Shown in pieces: positions 32,085 through 43,267 of a DNA stretch of 64,000 bases. The position numbers were made by a program, and so were the translations under genes. Within the stretch, counting starts at the first letter, position 1, and each line of letters opens with the position of its first letter. The notes beneath the pieces are model-generated. The model ran no database searches. It was not told the origin of the DNA and saw only the letters and a program-made list of their open reading frames with translations. The DNA comes from Stenogyne calaminthoides (Eukaryota > Streptophyta > Magnoliopsida > Lamiales > Lamiaceae): positions 18,532,175 through 18,596,174 of the forward strand of contig JBBCBC010000025.1 of assembly GCA_037126765.1 (NCBI GenBank), in the 5' to 3' direction.

Positions 32085-34683
32085 ATGGATAATACATCCG
32101 GAATGTATCATGATCTACCCATGTTTGGTATTGATGAGTATGCAGATTGGGTCATACTCATGAGCAACCATCTGGGAGCGATAAGCAGCAGGATGATGGA
32201 AGTTCTGGAACAAGGACCTATCATCATCTATCATAACAATCCAGCTGATGGAGGCGATCCAGATTTTCCAGTTGGCTCTCGAATCAGAAAGAGTCCAGCT
32301 CTGATGGATGCTGAAGAAAGAAAGCTGTCAAATCTGGATACGGTTGCAAGACATATCATCATGAAGACGATGGATAAGATCACGAGATAGAAGATCAAGT
32401 ATCTCAAAACAACCAAACAGATGTGGGACACACTTGCTGAGATGTGCGAAGGAAACAATTTGATTAAAGACATCAGATTGCAAGCCGAACTGGTAAAGTT
32501 TGAGAAACTTAAGATGCTGCCAAACGAAACCATAAATCAGCTCGATGGAAGACTCACCATGTCTATCACCAAGCTACGGGAACTGGGACGAGAAATGTCA
32601 GACAAAGACATCAACTACAAGATATTGAGATCTCTGACAAAGAAATGGGATATGAAAGTGATTGTGATTAAGGATTGTCAAGATATTGCAAAGATGAAGC
32701 CAAGCAACTTGTTTCTGAGCCTCAAAGCCCATGAGTTTGATCTAATTGAATGAGGGCAAGAAGAAGATGATGAGTTGCCTGCCGAAGTCACATTTGCCAC
32801 ATCAAAAGCTGTTGCATTCAAAGCAGCCGACAACAGCTCAAAGTCTACTGAACCGATTGGGAACATCATAAGTCAGACATAACAGATTGCTTTGCTGACC
32901 AGAAAACTTGAAAGATCCAACATTCAACTGGGTAAATATCGAAAATTCTATAGAGATTATCAGAACAACAGAGGAAGAGATAGAAGGTCAACTGACAGAT
33001 CACAAGAAAGGAATATATTTGATGAAAGAAGAGATGATCATAGGGGGGGGGTCGCAGAGAGGATAGGAAAAGAGATGATCGTTCTGACGAAAGAAGAGAT
33101 AACATATCAGAAAGGAGGAATTCTGATCACATGCAAACAGGAAAGTCACCTGACAGATTCTACAGACGAAATGACTCACCTGGCAGAAGAAGTTCCGTGG
33201 ACCGTGGAGTGTGTTTCAACTGTCAGAAACCAGGTCACTACAGTGCAGACTGTCCTGACCTGACTCCAAAAGAAAGAGAAGACAAGCAGAACAGAAGAGA
33301 GCAAAGATACAGAGACAGAAAGGCCATGGTTGCTGATACGCCTGGGATTGATGATTCTTATCTGCCTTCAGAGGACTCTGGTTACTCATCTGTAGAAGAT
33401 TTCTGCCTTATGAGCAATGCTGATGATTTCAACGACCTTGATGATCTGATGTTCTCATCTGATCATCACATCTGTTTTATGGCCAAAGAAGAAAACCAAT
33501 CTGAGGTATCTTCTAAACCTTCTATGTTTTCTGTTTCCACACCTGTTGTGCTGAGCACACCTGCTGGAGAGATTGACCTGCAGCTCTACAATGAGCAATT
33601 GCTTGATGATCTCTCTAATGTAGTAGACACTTATACGATAGTGGAAGCTGAGAACGATAAGCTGAGGTCAGAGAACATTCAGCTTGTTAAAGAAAATGCT
33701 GCACGTAAGGCTGCTGAACTGAAATCAGATGAAACTGTTCAGAAGATGACTACAGAACTGGAGGTTCTGAAAGTCCGTTCTTCTGATAAGATTAACTGAT
33801 TAAGGAACAGCTAGCTACTAACAAACAACAAGTTGATGACCTCAAAATCCTCCAAGCAAAGTTTGATGAACTCTTCCGACTGCATGAGAATCTGAAAATT
33901 ACTGAGGATAGTTTACGTAAGAAAATAGAGGTTTTTACAAAATCATCTAAAACTGTTCAAGATCTGAATAACTATTTTCGTACGTCAACTAATAAGAAGG
34001 GAATTGGGTATGTAAACCCTTCTACATCCTCAAAAGCCCCGTCTGGTTCACTTCAGAAAAGTGTAATCAAGCGAGTTTCTGAAAAGGACACAATTAAAGT
34101 AAAATCTGTATCGGATAAGGGACAAGGATCAGCTGACCAGGTAAGGCGAGTGTCTGATCAGAAAGGGAACAGAAATGGACCCCAACTGATCAAGCATCAG
34201 CCGAGGAATCATCAGAAGAATCCTGTTCTTCTGAAGAGAACTCAACCTGATCAGCAGATTAGGAATCAGAAAAGACAACCTCTCAAAGGGAAATCTGATC
34301 TGAAACATAATCAGATCCAGCTGCCTAACAAGCAAGCTAAGGGTAAACTGCTGAGACCAGATATGCAAAAAAGATATGAATCTTTGAATGGTAGCAGTCG
34401 TACCTACCCTTATAATCAGAAACCTAGGGCTGCTGCACCTGTGCCCCACTGGATTAAAAGAAGACAAATATCAATGAAAAATCCCAAGTCTTCTGAGTCA
34501 TCCAAAGCTCACACTAATAATCATACGAATTAGATTGCATATGAAGAAACGTATGATTATGTTGATGTTTATGGGAGACATACCAAGCCTTCTGTGTTCA
34601 ACAAAGGTGCAAGATATGTTTGGATCCCGAAAGGTACATCTAACCCCACAGGACCCGATTCTACTGGGGTACCTAAAGCCTGA
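32085..34683 (+). pseudogene. Element 1 gag, degenerate
   Basis: It starts MDNTSGMYHDLPMFGIDEYA at 32085; the same start is present in element 2. The capsid-type region includes ARHIIMKTMDKITR, MWDTLAEMCEG and LKAHEFDLIE. The zinc knuckle C-X2-C-X4-H-X4-C lies at 33212-33253 (CFNCQKPGHYSADC). A basic, Gln/Lys-rich tail ends STGVPKA with TGA at 34681-34683. Stops occur at 32388, 32751 and 32879, and frameshifts near the G-run at 33045 and near 33790. The product would be the structural protein of the particle; this copy cannot make it. Confidence 0.85.
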
Positions 34684-34688
34684 TATGA

Positions 34689-37600
34689 TTGCAGGTTCGC
34701 GTGGGTTTGGTCAACAAAGGAGGTGTACAAGCAACTATCTGGTACATCGATAGTGGATGCTCAAGGCACATGACTGGAAGCAAACATCTCCTTAGCCCTT
34801 ACACAGAACAAGAAGGCCCACGTGTACTCTTTGGTGATGACAACTTTGGTTTTACCAGAGGATTCGGAACCCTAGAGAATGATGATGTACAAGTTACTGG
34901 AGTCTCGTATGTCGAAGGTTCAAAGCACAACCTGTTATCAGTTTCACAATTCTGCGACAACAGATTCAGTGTTGAGTTCTCGACTGATCAATGCACCATC
35001 AAGAATCGAGCTACTCAACAGATTTTGTTAACTGGTTCGAGGAAAGGAACAATATATACTGCAGATTGGAACAATTGACCAAGAAATGCATGCCTGATTA
35101 TTAAGAGTTCCAAAAGCAGCAGTTGGCTCTGGCACAAGAGAATGAGCCATCTGAACTTTAAAACTCTTAACAAGATAGCAAGGATGTCTTTGGTTGAGGG
35201 TCTTCCGAATGAGGTATTCTCTAAAGATCAGACATGTGTCGCATGTCAGAAGGGAAAACGGGTAAAAGCCTCATTCAAGGGAATCCCAGGACCAGCATCT
35301 AGCAGAGTATTACAACTGCTCCATATGGATTTATTTGGACCAGTTACACCAGTCAGTCTCAGCGGACGCAAGTACACCCTGGTGATCGTGGATGATTATT
35401 CCAAGTTTAATTGAGTGGTATTCTTATATAAGAAGAATGAGACAACAACCAAGATACCCGAGCTGCTCAAGAAACTTCAAAATGAGAAGGGTGTCTGTAT
35501 TGTAAAAATCAGATCCGATAAAGGTACATAGTTTCTGAACTCCTTTATAACTGATTTTTGCACTAAGTTTGGAATACAACATGAAACATCAGCTGCAAGA
35601 ACACAACAACAGAATGGAGTAGCAGAACGGAGAAACAGAACACTCAAAGAAGCTGCTCGAACTATGTTAGCTGAACATGCAACTCCAAGCCGTTTTTAGG
35701 CAGAAGCCATCAACACTGCATGCCACACTCAGAACATATGTTCTCTGACTAAGGCTCACTTCAAAACACCATATGAACTGTGGAAGGGCAGAAAACCTCG
35801 TGTTTCTTACTTCCATGTTTTTTGGTGCAAGTGCTTCATACACAATAATGGGAAGAGCCAGTTGAAAACCTTTGAGGCCAAGTCAGATGAGGGTATATTC
35901 TTAGGATATTCCTCTACCAGCAAGGCTTTCAGGGTATTCAACAGGCGAACCCTAGTTGTGGAAGAAACACCTCATATGGTCTTTGATGAGACATCTTCTG
36001 AACAAGAGAAATCTGCCTCAGAACAAGCAGTACCAGATCAATCGGTACCTAATGCATAGAAAATGGATCAGTTAAGTATCAAGGAAAAAGGATCAGATCA
36101 TGTAACAGTGTATGTTCCAAACCTTGATCTTGCTGATTCACCAGGTCAATCAGACCCAAAGGTACGTACAACTGTCAATGAAGAAACTGGTACAGTTGAG
36201 ACAGTAACAACTGAACCATCTAGTTCAGGGGGAACACCTGATGTTCCTACGGACAGACATCAGCACATGATGATTCCAACATCAGCTGAGACTTGTCCAT
36301 GTCAAGTGGATCATATGTCTGCACCACTCCCAATCTCTAGTGATGATTTACTATCAGAAGATGATGATGTTCTCCAAACTGATGAAAATCAGAAAAGAAG
36401 GACCTGAATAACCAGTCATCCAACTGATCTGATCATCGGAGACCCATCTGATATAGTTAAAATTAGATATCAGATTGGTGAAAGTGCCATGTATTGTTGT
36501 TATCTGTCTTTGAAGGAACCAACCAAGATTGAAGAAGCTCTACAGGATGCTAACTGGATTCTAGCCATGCAAGAAGAGTTAGAGCAGTTTGAAAGGAATT
36601 AGGTTTGAAAACTGGTGGACAGACCAACCCATAGAGATGTGATTGGTACAAAGTGGGTATTGAAGAACAAGAAAGATGAGAATAATGTCATAATCAAAAA
36701 TAAGGCAAGACTTGTTGCTCAGGGGTATTCACAATCAGAAGGAATTGATTATGATGAGACCTTTGCACCAGTCGCTCGCCTGGAAGCCATTCGGCTGTTT
36801 CTGGCTTATGCTGCCCACAGAGGGTTTATTGTGTATCAAATGGATGTAAAGAGTGCATTCTTAAATGGGGTACTAGCTGAGGAAGTTTATGTTGAACAAC
36901 CTCCTGGCTTTGACAGAGGCAACCAGGTGTACCGTTTAAGAAAAGCTATTTGTGGCCTGAAACAAGCTCCTAGAGCCTGGTATGATACACTATCTCAGTT
37001 CTTGATAGACAACGGATTCACTAAAGGAACAGTGGATAGAACCTTATTCAGAATAGAAGATGGAGAAGATATTCTGATGGTTCAGATTTATGTGGATGAT
37101 ATCATTTTCGGATCTCCCAACAAGAGTTTATGTGATAAATTTAGCAAGCTGATGCAAGGGAAGTTCAAAATGTCCATGATGGGTCAGATGAATTACTTTA
37201 TGGGTCTACAAGTTAGACAATGTACAGAAGGAATTTTCTTCTTCCAGGCTAAGTACACTAGGAATTTGTTGGCTAAGTTTGGAGTTCAAAACTGTAAAGA
37301 AGCCAGAATTCCTATGATGACTGGATTCAAGATGGATCCAGATGAGAATGGTCAGAAAACTAATCAGAAAGAATACAGGGCTCTCATTGGATCTCTACTA
37401 TACCTGACTGCCAACAGACCAGATATAACTTTTGTAGTAGGTGTATGTGCCAGATTTCAAGCAAATCCAATGCAAAGCCACCTGGAAGCAGCTAAGCGGA
37501 TTCTTAAGTAACTGAAGGAAAAGTAAACCTTGGTTTATTCTACCCATCAGATGATAATCTAGAGCTTAGTGGGTATTCTGATTCTGATTATGGAGGTTGC

Positions 37601-38088
37601 AGAATAAACAGAAAATCAACCTCAGGTACATGTCAGTTTTTAGGTAGTAAACTGATCTCTTGGTTTTCAAAGAAGCATACATCAGTTGCAACATCTACTA
37701 CTGAAGCAGAATATATGGGTGCAGGAAGCTGTTGTTCCCAACTGCTCTGGCTTAGTCAGCAGCTGAGGGATTATAACATTGTAGCTACAAACGTACCTAT
37801 ATTCTGTGACAGTAATAGTGCTATTGCAATTACTCAGAATCCTGTTCTACATACAAGATGCAAACATGTGGATGTCAGACATCATTTATAAGAGATCATG
37901 TTGAAAAGAAGAATATCAGAATGGAAAAGATCCATACTGATAAGCAGAAAGCTGATATTCTAACCAAGCCTCTAGCTGAAGTCAGATTCAGAGAATTATG
38001 CAATGAGCTAGGGCTTCTGGACCTTGGAGAAAGTGCACCAGAAATGTTTGGTGGACTAGTCTCCAAGACAAGTTGGTTAAGAGACTGA
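34689..38088 (+). pseudogene. Element 1 pol, degenerate
   Basis: One frame runs from the protease (WYIDSGCSRHMTG, DSG at 34749-34757) through the pre-integrase segment (CVACQKGKRVKASF), integrase (LLHMDLFGPVTP, HETSAARTQQQNGVAERRN) and RT (FAPVARLEAIRLFLAYAA, SAFLNGVLAEEVYVEQPPG, YVDD at 37089-37100) to about 37511. A frameshift follows and then RNase H (SGYSDSDYGGC, CDSNSAIAITQNP, HTDKQKADILTKPLAE), ending at 38088. At least eight stops are present (35076, 35412, 35529, 35697, 36057, 36405, 36600, 36606). Many sit where element 2 has TGG, CAA or CAG, as expected from C-to-T decay. Confidence 0.9.
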
Positions 38089-38333
38089 CCAGATAGAAAG
38101 AATCAGTTGAGAAAGGTATCTCAACTGATCAGAAAAGAAATATCAGATTAAGGGGGAACTGATCAGATTAACAAAGCTGCAAAAAAAAAAAAATTGAGAC
38201 AAGAACAAGGCAATTTTTCGCATCATGTAATGAAATCAAGACAACAATGGAATAAAAGAGCTTTTCATTGATAAAGACCCGGAAGTCGAAATTACAATAG
38301 ACTTCATTACAACAGACCCGGAGGTCTGAAGAT

Positions 38334-38356
38334 AAACCCTAAACCCTAAACCCTAA
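38334..38356 (+). repeat. Telomere-like AAACCCT repeats
   Basis: Three copies of AAACCCT in a row followed by AA, the plant telomere unit, inside the extra segment of element 1. It may be an internal telobox-like promoter element or a chance short array. Confidence 0.7.
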
Positions 38357-38535
38357 GCTCGATGAGTCTTCCCGCTTTAAATGAACACTGAGTGACATAT
38401 AAAGGATTGTATTGTAAGGCATTATTGCCTGATCAAGATCGTATATACAATACTAAATCCATATTACATGTCAGAAGTCACTCATCGCTGTAATATATTT
38501 GTCAGAAGTCACTCATCATCGTTAACCATGTCATC

Positions 38536-38772
38536 TCATTCGGCACCAGAGGCACAGACGGCCACCTTCATGTTGCCGATGGCAGATCCGCCACCCCAGT
38601 GGCAGTGAAGCTTGGCAATATAAGTATGGTTGTTCTCCGATGAAGACGAGATCAGATACAAGGGAAGAACAGGGTTGGACTGAGAATCGGAAGTCAATTG
38701 TGTTGAATAGAAGAAGCCTTTTGCCGGAGGATTCGTCAAATGTAAGGACTCGCCGGATTTTCTCATATACAA
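38536..38772 (-). CDS. Antisense 78-residue open frame in element 1
   Basis: On the minus strand a TATA box (TTCTATAAATAGAACG, about 38832-38847) is followed about 60 bases later by an ATG opening a 78-residue frame (MYMRKSGESLHLTNPPAKGF; later LHCHWGGGSAIGNMKVAVC). I recognise no domain. It lies between pol and ORF3 on the opposite strand and is absent from element 2. Antisense ORFs in this position are known from some plant LTR retrotransposons, so it may be real; it may also be a fragment of inserted host sequence. Confidence 0.35.
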   Translation of the reverse strand: MYMRKSGESLHLTNPPAKGFFYSTQLTSDSQSNPVLPLYLISSSSENNHTYIAKLHCHWGGGSAIGNMKVAVCASGAE

Positions 38773-39578
38773 GCTTGAATATTGAGGGTTGTTTTGTTTA
38801 AGTACAATGGGTTGAAGGTATTAAGCCTCGTTCTATTTATAGAAGAAAAGTAGGGGTACAAATGCTAATTTTATTTACTCAAGACCCTTCAGTGAAATTG
38901 GCGTCGCAAGGTCATCATTACGAGAATGTCACATAACGCCGACTTAGGGAATCGAGGTGACCATTCAACTCCCCGAGGATTAAGTTTTGGCGGGAGCACA
39001 CTTCCCAAAACTTGACTTGATCAGAGTGGATTAGATTGGATCAACAATAATCTGATCAAATAAGAGACTAATCAGATAAGGATGATCAGTTGAATATGGT
39101 GCCTTAACTGATCAGAAAGATCAGTCAAAGAATTGATCAGAGATAATAATTGAAGGAGGAATGTCAACTGATCTGACAGGATTAGAAGGAGAATAATCAG
39201 ATATGTGGGACATTGTTGGGAAATACAAAGGGTTAGAGAGAAACTAAGATCAACAGATATCAGTCAGATCTTTTGCTAAAAGTGGTATTGACTGATTACA
39301 ACATCAGTCAACCAGATACACATTTCTGTTTCTTTGTTACTTATCTGAAATTATCTGATAATATTTACTTTTACTGTGCACATACTTTTATGACGCATGT
39401 CCTGCAAAACATTTAATGCGGACGTGGGATATATATATTAATTGATATTAAATATGTTTTTAAAATCCAAAAAGTAATCATGCGTGCATACCTTGACCAC
39501 ACGATCAAAACCGCTCAATCTGAGTCGTTTATTCTCTTCAAACGCTTGATTTTCCAATCTCAATTTTCCCTCCTTCCT

Positions 39579-39927
39579 TTTATAAGCTTCATCAAAACCC
39601 TTCCAAAGTACACTTCTCAAAATTCCTGTGATTTACATTCTACAAATTCATAATTACCTTTCTGCAATTCAAAGCGTTTCTTGCGATTCAACTTATTTCA
39701 AAATCGAAAAGCAGAATCTGGTAATTCATTTCTTTTATTTTGACGAATTAGTTTCCTAAATCCATTGGTCATATAGATTACGAATGTGTATTGATATCCT
39801 GTGTTGTACCTTCTCAAATGTTTGGTATCTGTATGATATAAATCAAATCGATTATTTGTCTGGATAATCAAATATGAGATATGTTTATGATTATGCACAA
39901 ATCTTAATCGAGTCTATTTTGTTGTAG
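39579..39927 (+). promoter_or_regulatory. Element 1: TATA box, leader and putative intron of ORF3
   Basis: CCTTTTATAAGCTTC (TATA at about 39579-39586), then a leader of about 140 nt, then a donor-like AATCTG|GTAATTC at 39720/39721 and an acceptor TTTTGTTGTAG ending at 39927, directly before the ATG of ORF3. Element 2 has the same arrangement with nearly the same spacing although its sequence is diverged. The intron would be 207 nt. Confidence 0.55.
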
Positions 39928-42900
39928 ATGGCCACTCACGGATTGGGCAAAATTATGTGTAATTATGCGATTTTGGCACACCAGATTGTGGAAGACAAAT
40001 ATGTAATGCTTGGTGTTACACGGGATGCGGAATCAATGGAGGTGGAACAAATTTTGAAGAAGTGCGGTCTTGAAAAGTACTATGCTGCTCACTGTAATCC
40101 AGTAATGCAGTATGAGGCACTGGAATTCTTGAGGAATTTGAAGGTGGAGACTCCTGGAGATGAACTGGTGTCATCGGTCAATGGAGAGGAGATCAGACTT
40201 ACAAATGCTGATATCTCTCGTCTGTTCAACCTGTCCAAAGGAAAGATCTCTCCTGCTCACTACAGAGAAAATGAAGATGAACTGATTAGGAGTGAACTCT
40301 TCAGAGAGGCTGACAAACACCAGACCGCAAACTTTATCAGACCGATGTTGAAAAGGAAATACCGATTGTTGTTTGACATTCTGTCAAAAACAATTATGGG
40401 TATATCTTTCAACCCAGACGGATTGACGGCTGTGAAGATGCATAGCTTGGCTGCTATTATCGATGGAGCCAAGAATATTAACTGGGCTGGGTTTCTGAAG
40501 GCTATTCTGCTCTAAGAACATGAAAAATTTGGAGTTAGTGAACAGAGACAAGTTTTTCTGAAGAAGAGAATCAACAATCTCAACAAGGTTGCAGTCATTC
40601 TGACAGACAAAATGCCCAATGCTGAATGGGATCAGAATGGACTGAAGTCTTACAAGGCTTTTCTCTCAACCACATCTGCCATCTATGGTCCGACAGATGA
40701 TGATCTGCGACCCACTCCTCCGAAGAGAGTGAAAAGCAAGGAGGCTGCTACTTCTGCAACTGAAGTTCCTCAAAAGAAGAAGAGAAAACTGGTGAAAGAT
40801 CAGGAGAAGAGGCCAAAGAAAGTGAAACATGCCCCCATGACTCTTTTCTTGGATGAGGATGTAGAAGAAAAAGAGGCGGCAGATCAGCCTGATTCGCAGA
40901 GGAAATCAACTGATAAATCAAAAAGGCAGGCATCTCAAGTTGGGAGCTCGCCAGAGCAATCTGAGGGGGAAGCAAGGAACGAAAGATCTCCATCACCCCA
41001 ATCTCGCGCCCATTCACCTCTCAGAATTCTATCTGCTGAGCATATTACTCCTTCTCCTTCTCCTATTCGCAAACCTGAAAGATCACCTGTTGTAGAACCT
41101 GCTGCGAACCCTGCTGCAGAACCTGTTCCAGATCCGATTACAGAACCTCTACAGATTCAGCCAATCAGTCAGCATCCCGCTACTCAGCCTCCACCAGAAA
41201 CCTCTACAACTCACCAACCTGAACCTGAACCTGATCGATCTGAACATTTGATTCCTGATTCAAGATCATCCAAGACCATCACTGGTAAGATGGCCCGAAT
41301 GAGAATCAAACAAGAGATCGATGAGTTGTACCCGGAGTTGGAAGCCCATCCAAATGTTAGGGAAGATGTGTTGGAGATCCTGACTTGGAGAGATCTTCGT
41401 TTAAATAACTTCTCGGACTTCATGATTATCATTGAGCAGATGGGGGGAGCTGATGAGTTTGCGGATTACGACTTCGATATGAAGAAATCTGCGCAGGTTG
41501 GATCACCAGCTGAACTGGTAACTGCTAAAGCAGTCAAAGCCATGATCAATAGGAAGTTAGGACTATTTGAAAGAATTGAGTTGGAGACTGTTGAGGAAAC
41601 TCCAAAGGAAGATGAGCCCATGAAGGATGCAGGAGCTGCCAATGAAGGTGAGCCTGGTACTGCAGTTCATGACCAGCCACTGGAGGCACAAACAACTGAA
41701 GCTGATCAGGTGGTACAAAGCATTCCTGCTACACACATAACCACTGATCAACTTCGGGAGATCAGATCATGTTTCAAAGATCTTCTGAAAGAAGAAGTTG
41801 AGGGTGTGCTGGTTAATGAAGTTAGCAACACAATAGCTGATCAGAGGAAGGCTGGCCTCAAGGAAATAACGGAACAATGGAAATTTGCTATTTCCCAGAT
41901 TGAAACAATCAAAGATCAGTTTTCTCAAGCTGTGACCAACCTGACTACTAAGTTTAAAAAGACTGTTGATGAAAAGTTAGTCCAGGTTGATCAACATCAA
42001 GTTTCTCTTCTGATGATCACTGAAAAACTTGACAAGCTCATCCTTACCCTCTCAACTGCCGTCTATTATGCCAAATCCGAGCTAATCTCAAAGATTCAAG
42101 ATCTAACTACTCAAGCTCTAGGATTAACTGCTGCCGATCTGAACAAAGCCATATCAGTCAGCTTTGGCTCCCTCACTTCCCACCTTAATGCTCTTTTTGA
42201 TCAAACCAAAAAGGGGAAATGACAGGTTGAGAAACCAACTGACTTCATCAAAACGACAGAAGAGCTGATTTAGACAGTTGAAACCTATGGCCAAGGACTA
42301 GACCATCTTGATCTGTTTGCAAATGAAGTTTCTGAAAAGATGGAGAAGTCAAAGGCAAGGAAGTTGGCTGCAGGTGCTGGGACATCAAAACCTGAACCAG
42401 CCACTCAAGCTAAGAGAGTCACGAGGAGCACAACAAGCCATATACAGGCTGATAAGGAACTGACAGAGAAACTCTCTAAGGAGCAAATTGCTGAAGAAGC
42501 TCGTATAAGTGAAGAAGAGAGGAGAACAGAAAAATTGGCCGAGGTAGAAAGTCTTAGAAAGAAACACAGATCAAGGGCAAAGAAAGGTCAAGTCGGAAAA
42601 TCTGGAGCAGAACCTCAGTTGCCAGCAAAGGTTGATGACATCATTCCAAAAATTGCTGCTCATGCTGATAAATTTGAAAAATGGAATAAGATCAGAGGAG
42701 AATGGCTCCTGGATGCATTTGTTCTGGACCTTGTGCCAAAAGAAGAATCACCATATGAGGAATTTCTCAACTGGTTGGAAAACAAGCATCCGGACTTTCT
42801 GAAGTATCTGGAGAATGAGGCCAAGAAGATAAATGTGAGAATATCCTATCAAGAGTATGATGTAATGGAATACACGAAGAAGGCAGATGGCTCATTTGAC

Positions 42901-43056
42901 AGACTGGCATTTCAAAGGTTCTATTTTGACATCCTGAGCAAATCTCGCATAACTGATCCACAGCAGATCAATGATGTCAAATGGAAATTATACCGGATAT
43001 TCAACATTCCACAAGATCAACGTGAAATGCCAGAGGGATATGTTCCAAGAGTTTGA
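39928..43056 (+). pseudogene. Element 1 ORF3 (extra Sirevirus ORF), three nonsense codons
   Basis: A single frame of about 1043 codons, broken only by stops at 40513-40515, 42220-42222 and 42271-42273. Parts: an N-terminal domain of about 200 residues (LEFLRNLKVETPG, LTNADISRLFNLSKGK, KRKYRLLFDILSK, NINWAGF); a basic and Pro/Glu-rich region (about residues 230-450); a helical segment (WRDLRLNNFSDFMIIIEQMG); a long predicted coiled coil (about 600-760, with LREIRSCFKDLLKEEVEG and VSLLMITEKLDKLIL); a Lys/Glu-rich stretch; and a C-terminal domain (LLDAFVLDLVPKEES, FLNWLENKHPDFLKYLE, ending MPEGYVPRV). No membrane segment or signal peptide is obvious, so a glycoprotein role has no support here. 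Function unknown. Confidence 0.7.
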
Positions 43057-43267
43057 AGATCAGAAGACTGTTTAGGATCAGCTGAACTTTAAATCTAAAC
43101 TTTTCAGATGTAACATGTAATCGACAAATCAGTTAAATGAAAAGTTTATTTTTACTGATCCTAAGACAAACTCTCATTGTCTTCTGATTATTTGCTCTTT
43201 ACTGGTCAATTTGTATCAACTGTTGTTGGTTTCTCAAGTGTTTTGGTTTCATCAAAAAGGGGAAAAT

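Larger units (their letters stand above)
38089..39578 (+). other. Element 1 spacer between pol and ORF3, with extra 0.9 kb
   Basis: The start (AACTGATCAG-rich, AAGGGGGAACTG) and the end (GTGGGACATTGTTGGGAAATAC at about 39205-39226, then CATTTAATGCGGACGTGGGA near 39410) match the shorter spacer of element 2 (51084-51610). The middle, about 38170-39000, has no counterpart in element 2 and begins with an A-run of 13. It holds a telomere-like repeat and a minus-strand open frame behind a TATA box. Confidence 0.65.

Noticed and set aside
38334..38356. Chromosome end or interstitial telomere
   Set aside because: Only three AAACCCT units within a transposon; too short for a telomere tract.
39928..43056. 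ORF3 called an envelope (env) gene
   Set aside because: No signal peptide, membrane anchor or fusion-type segment visible; the label env-like is not supported by this sequence.
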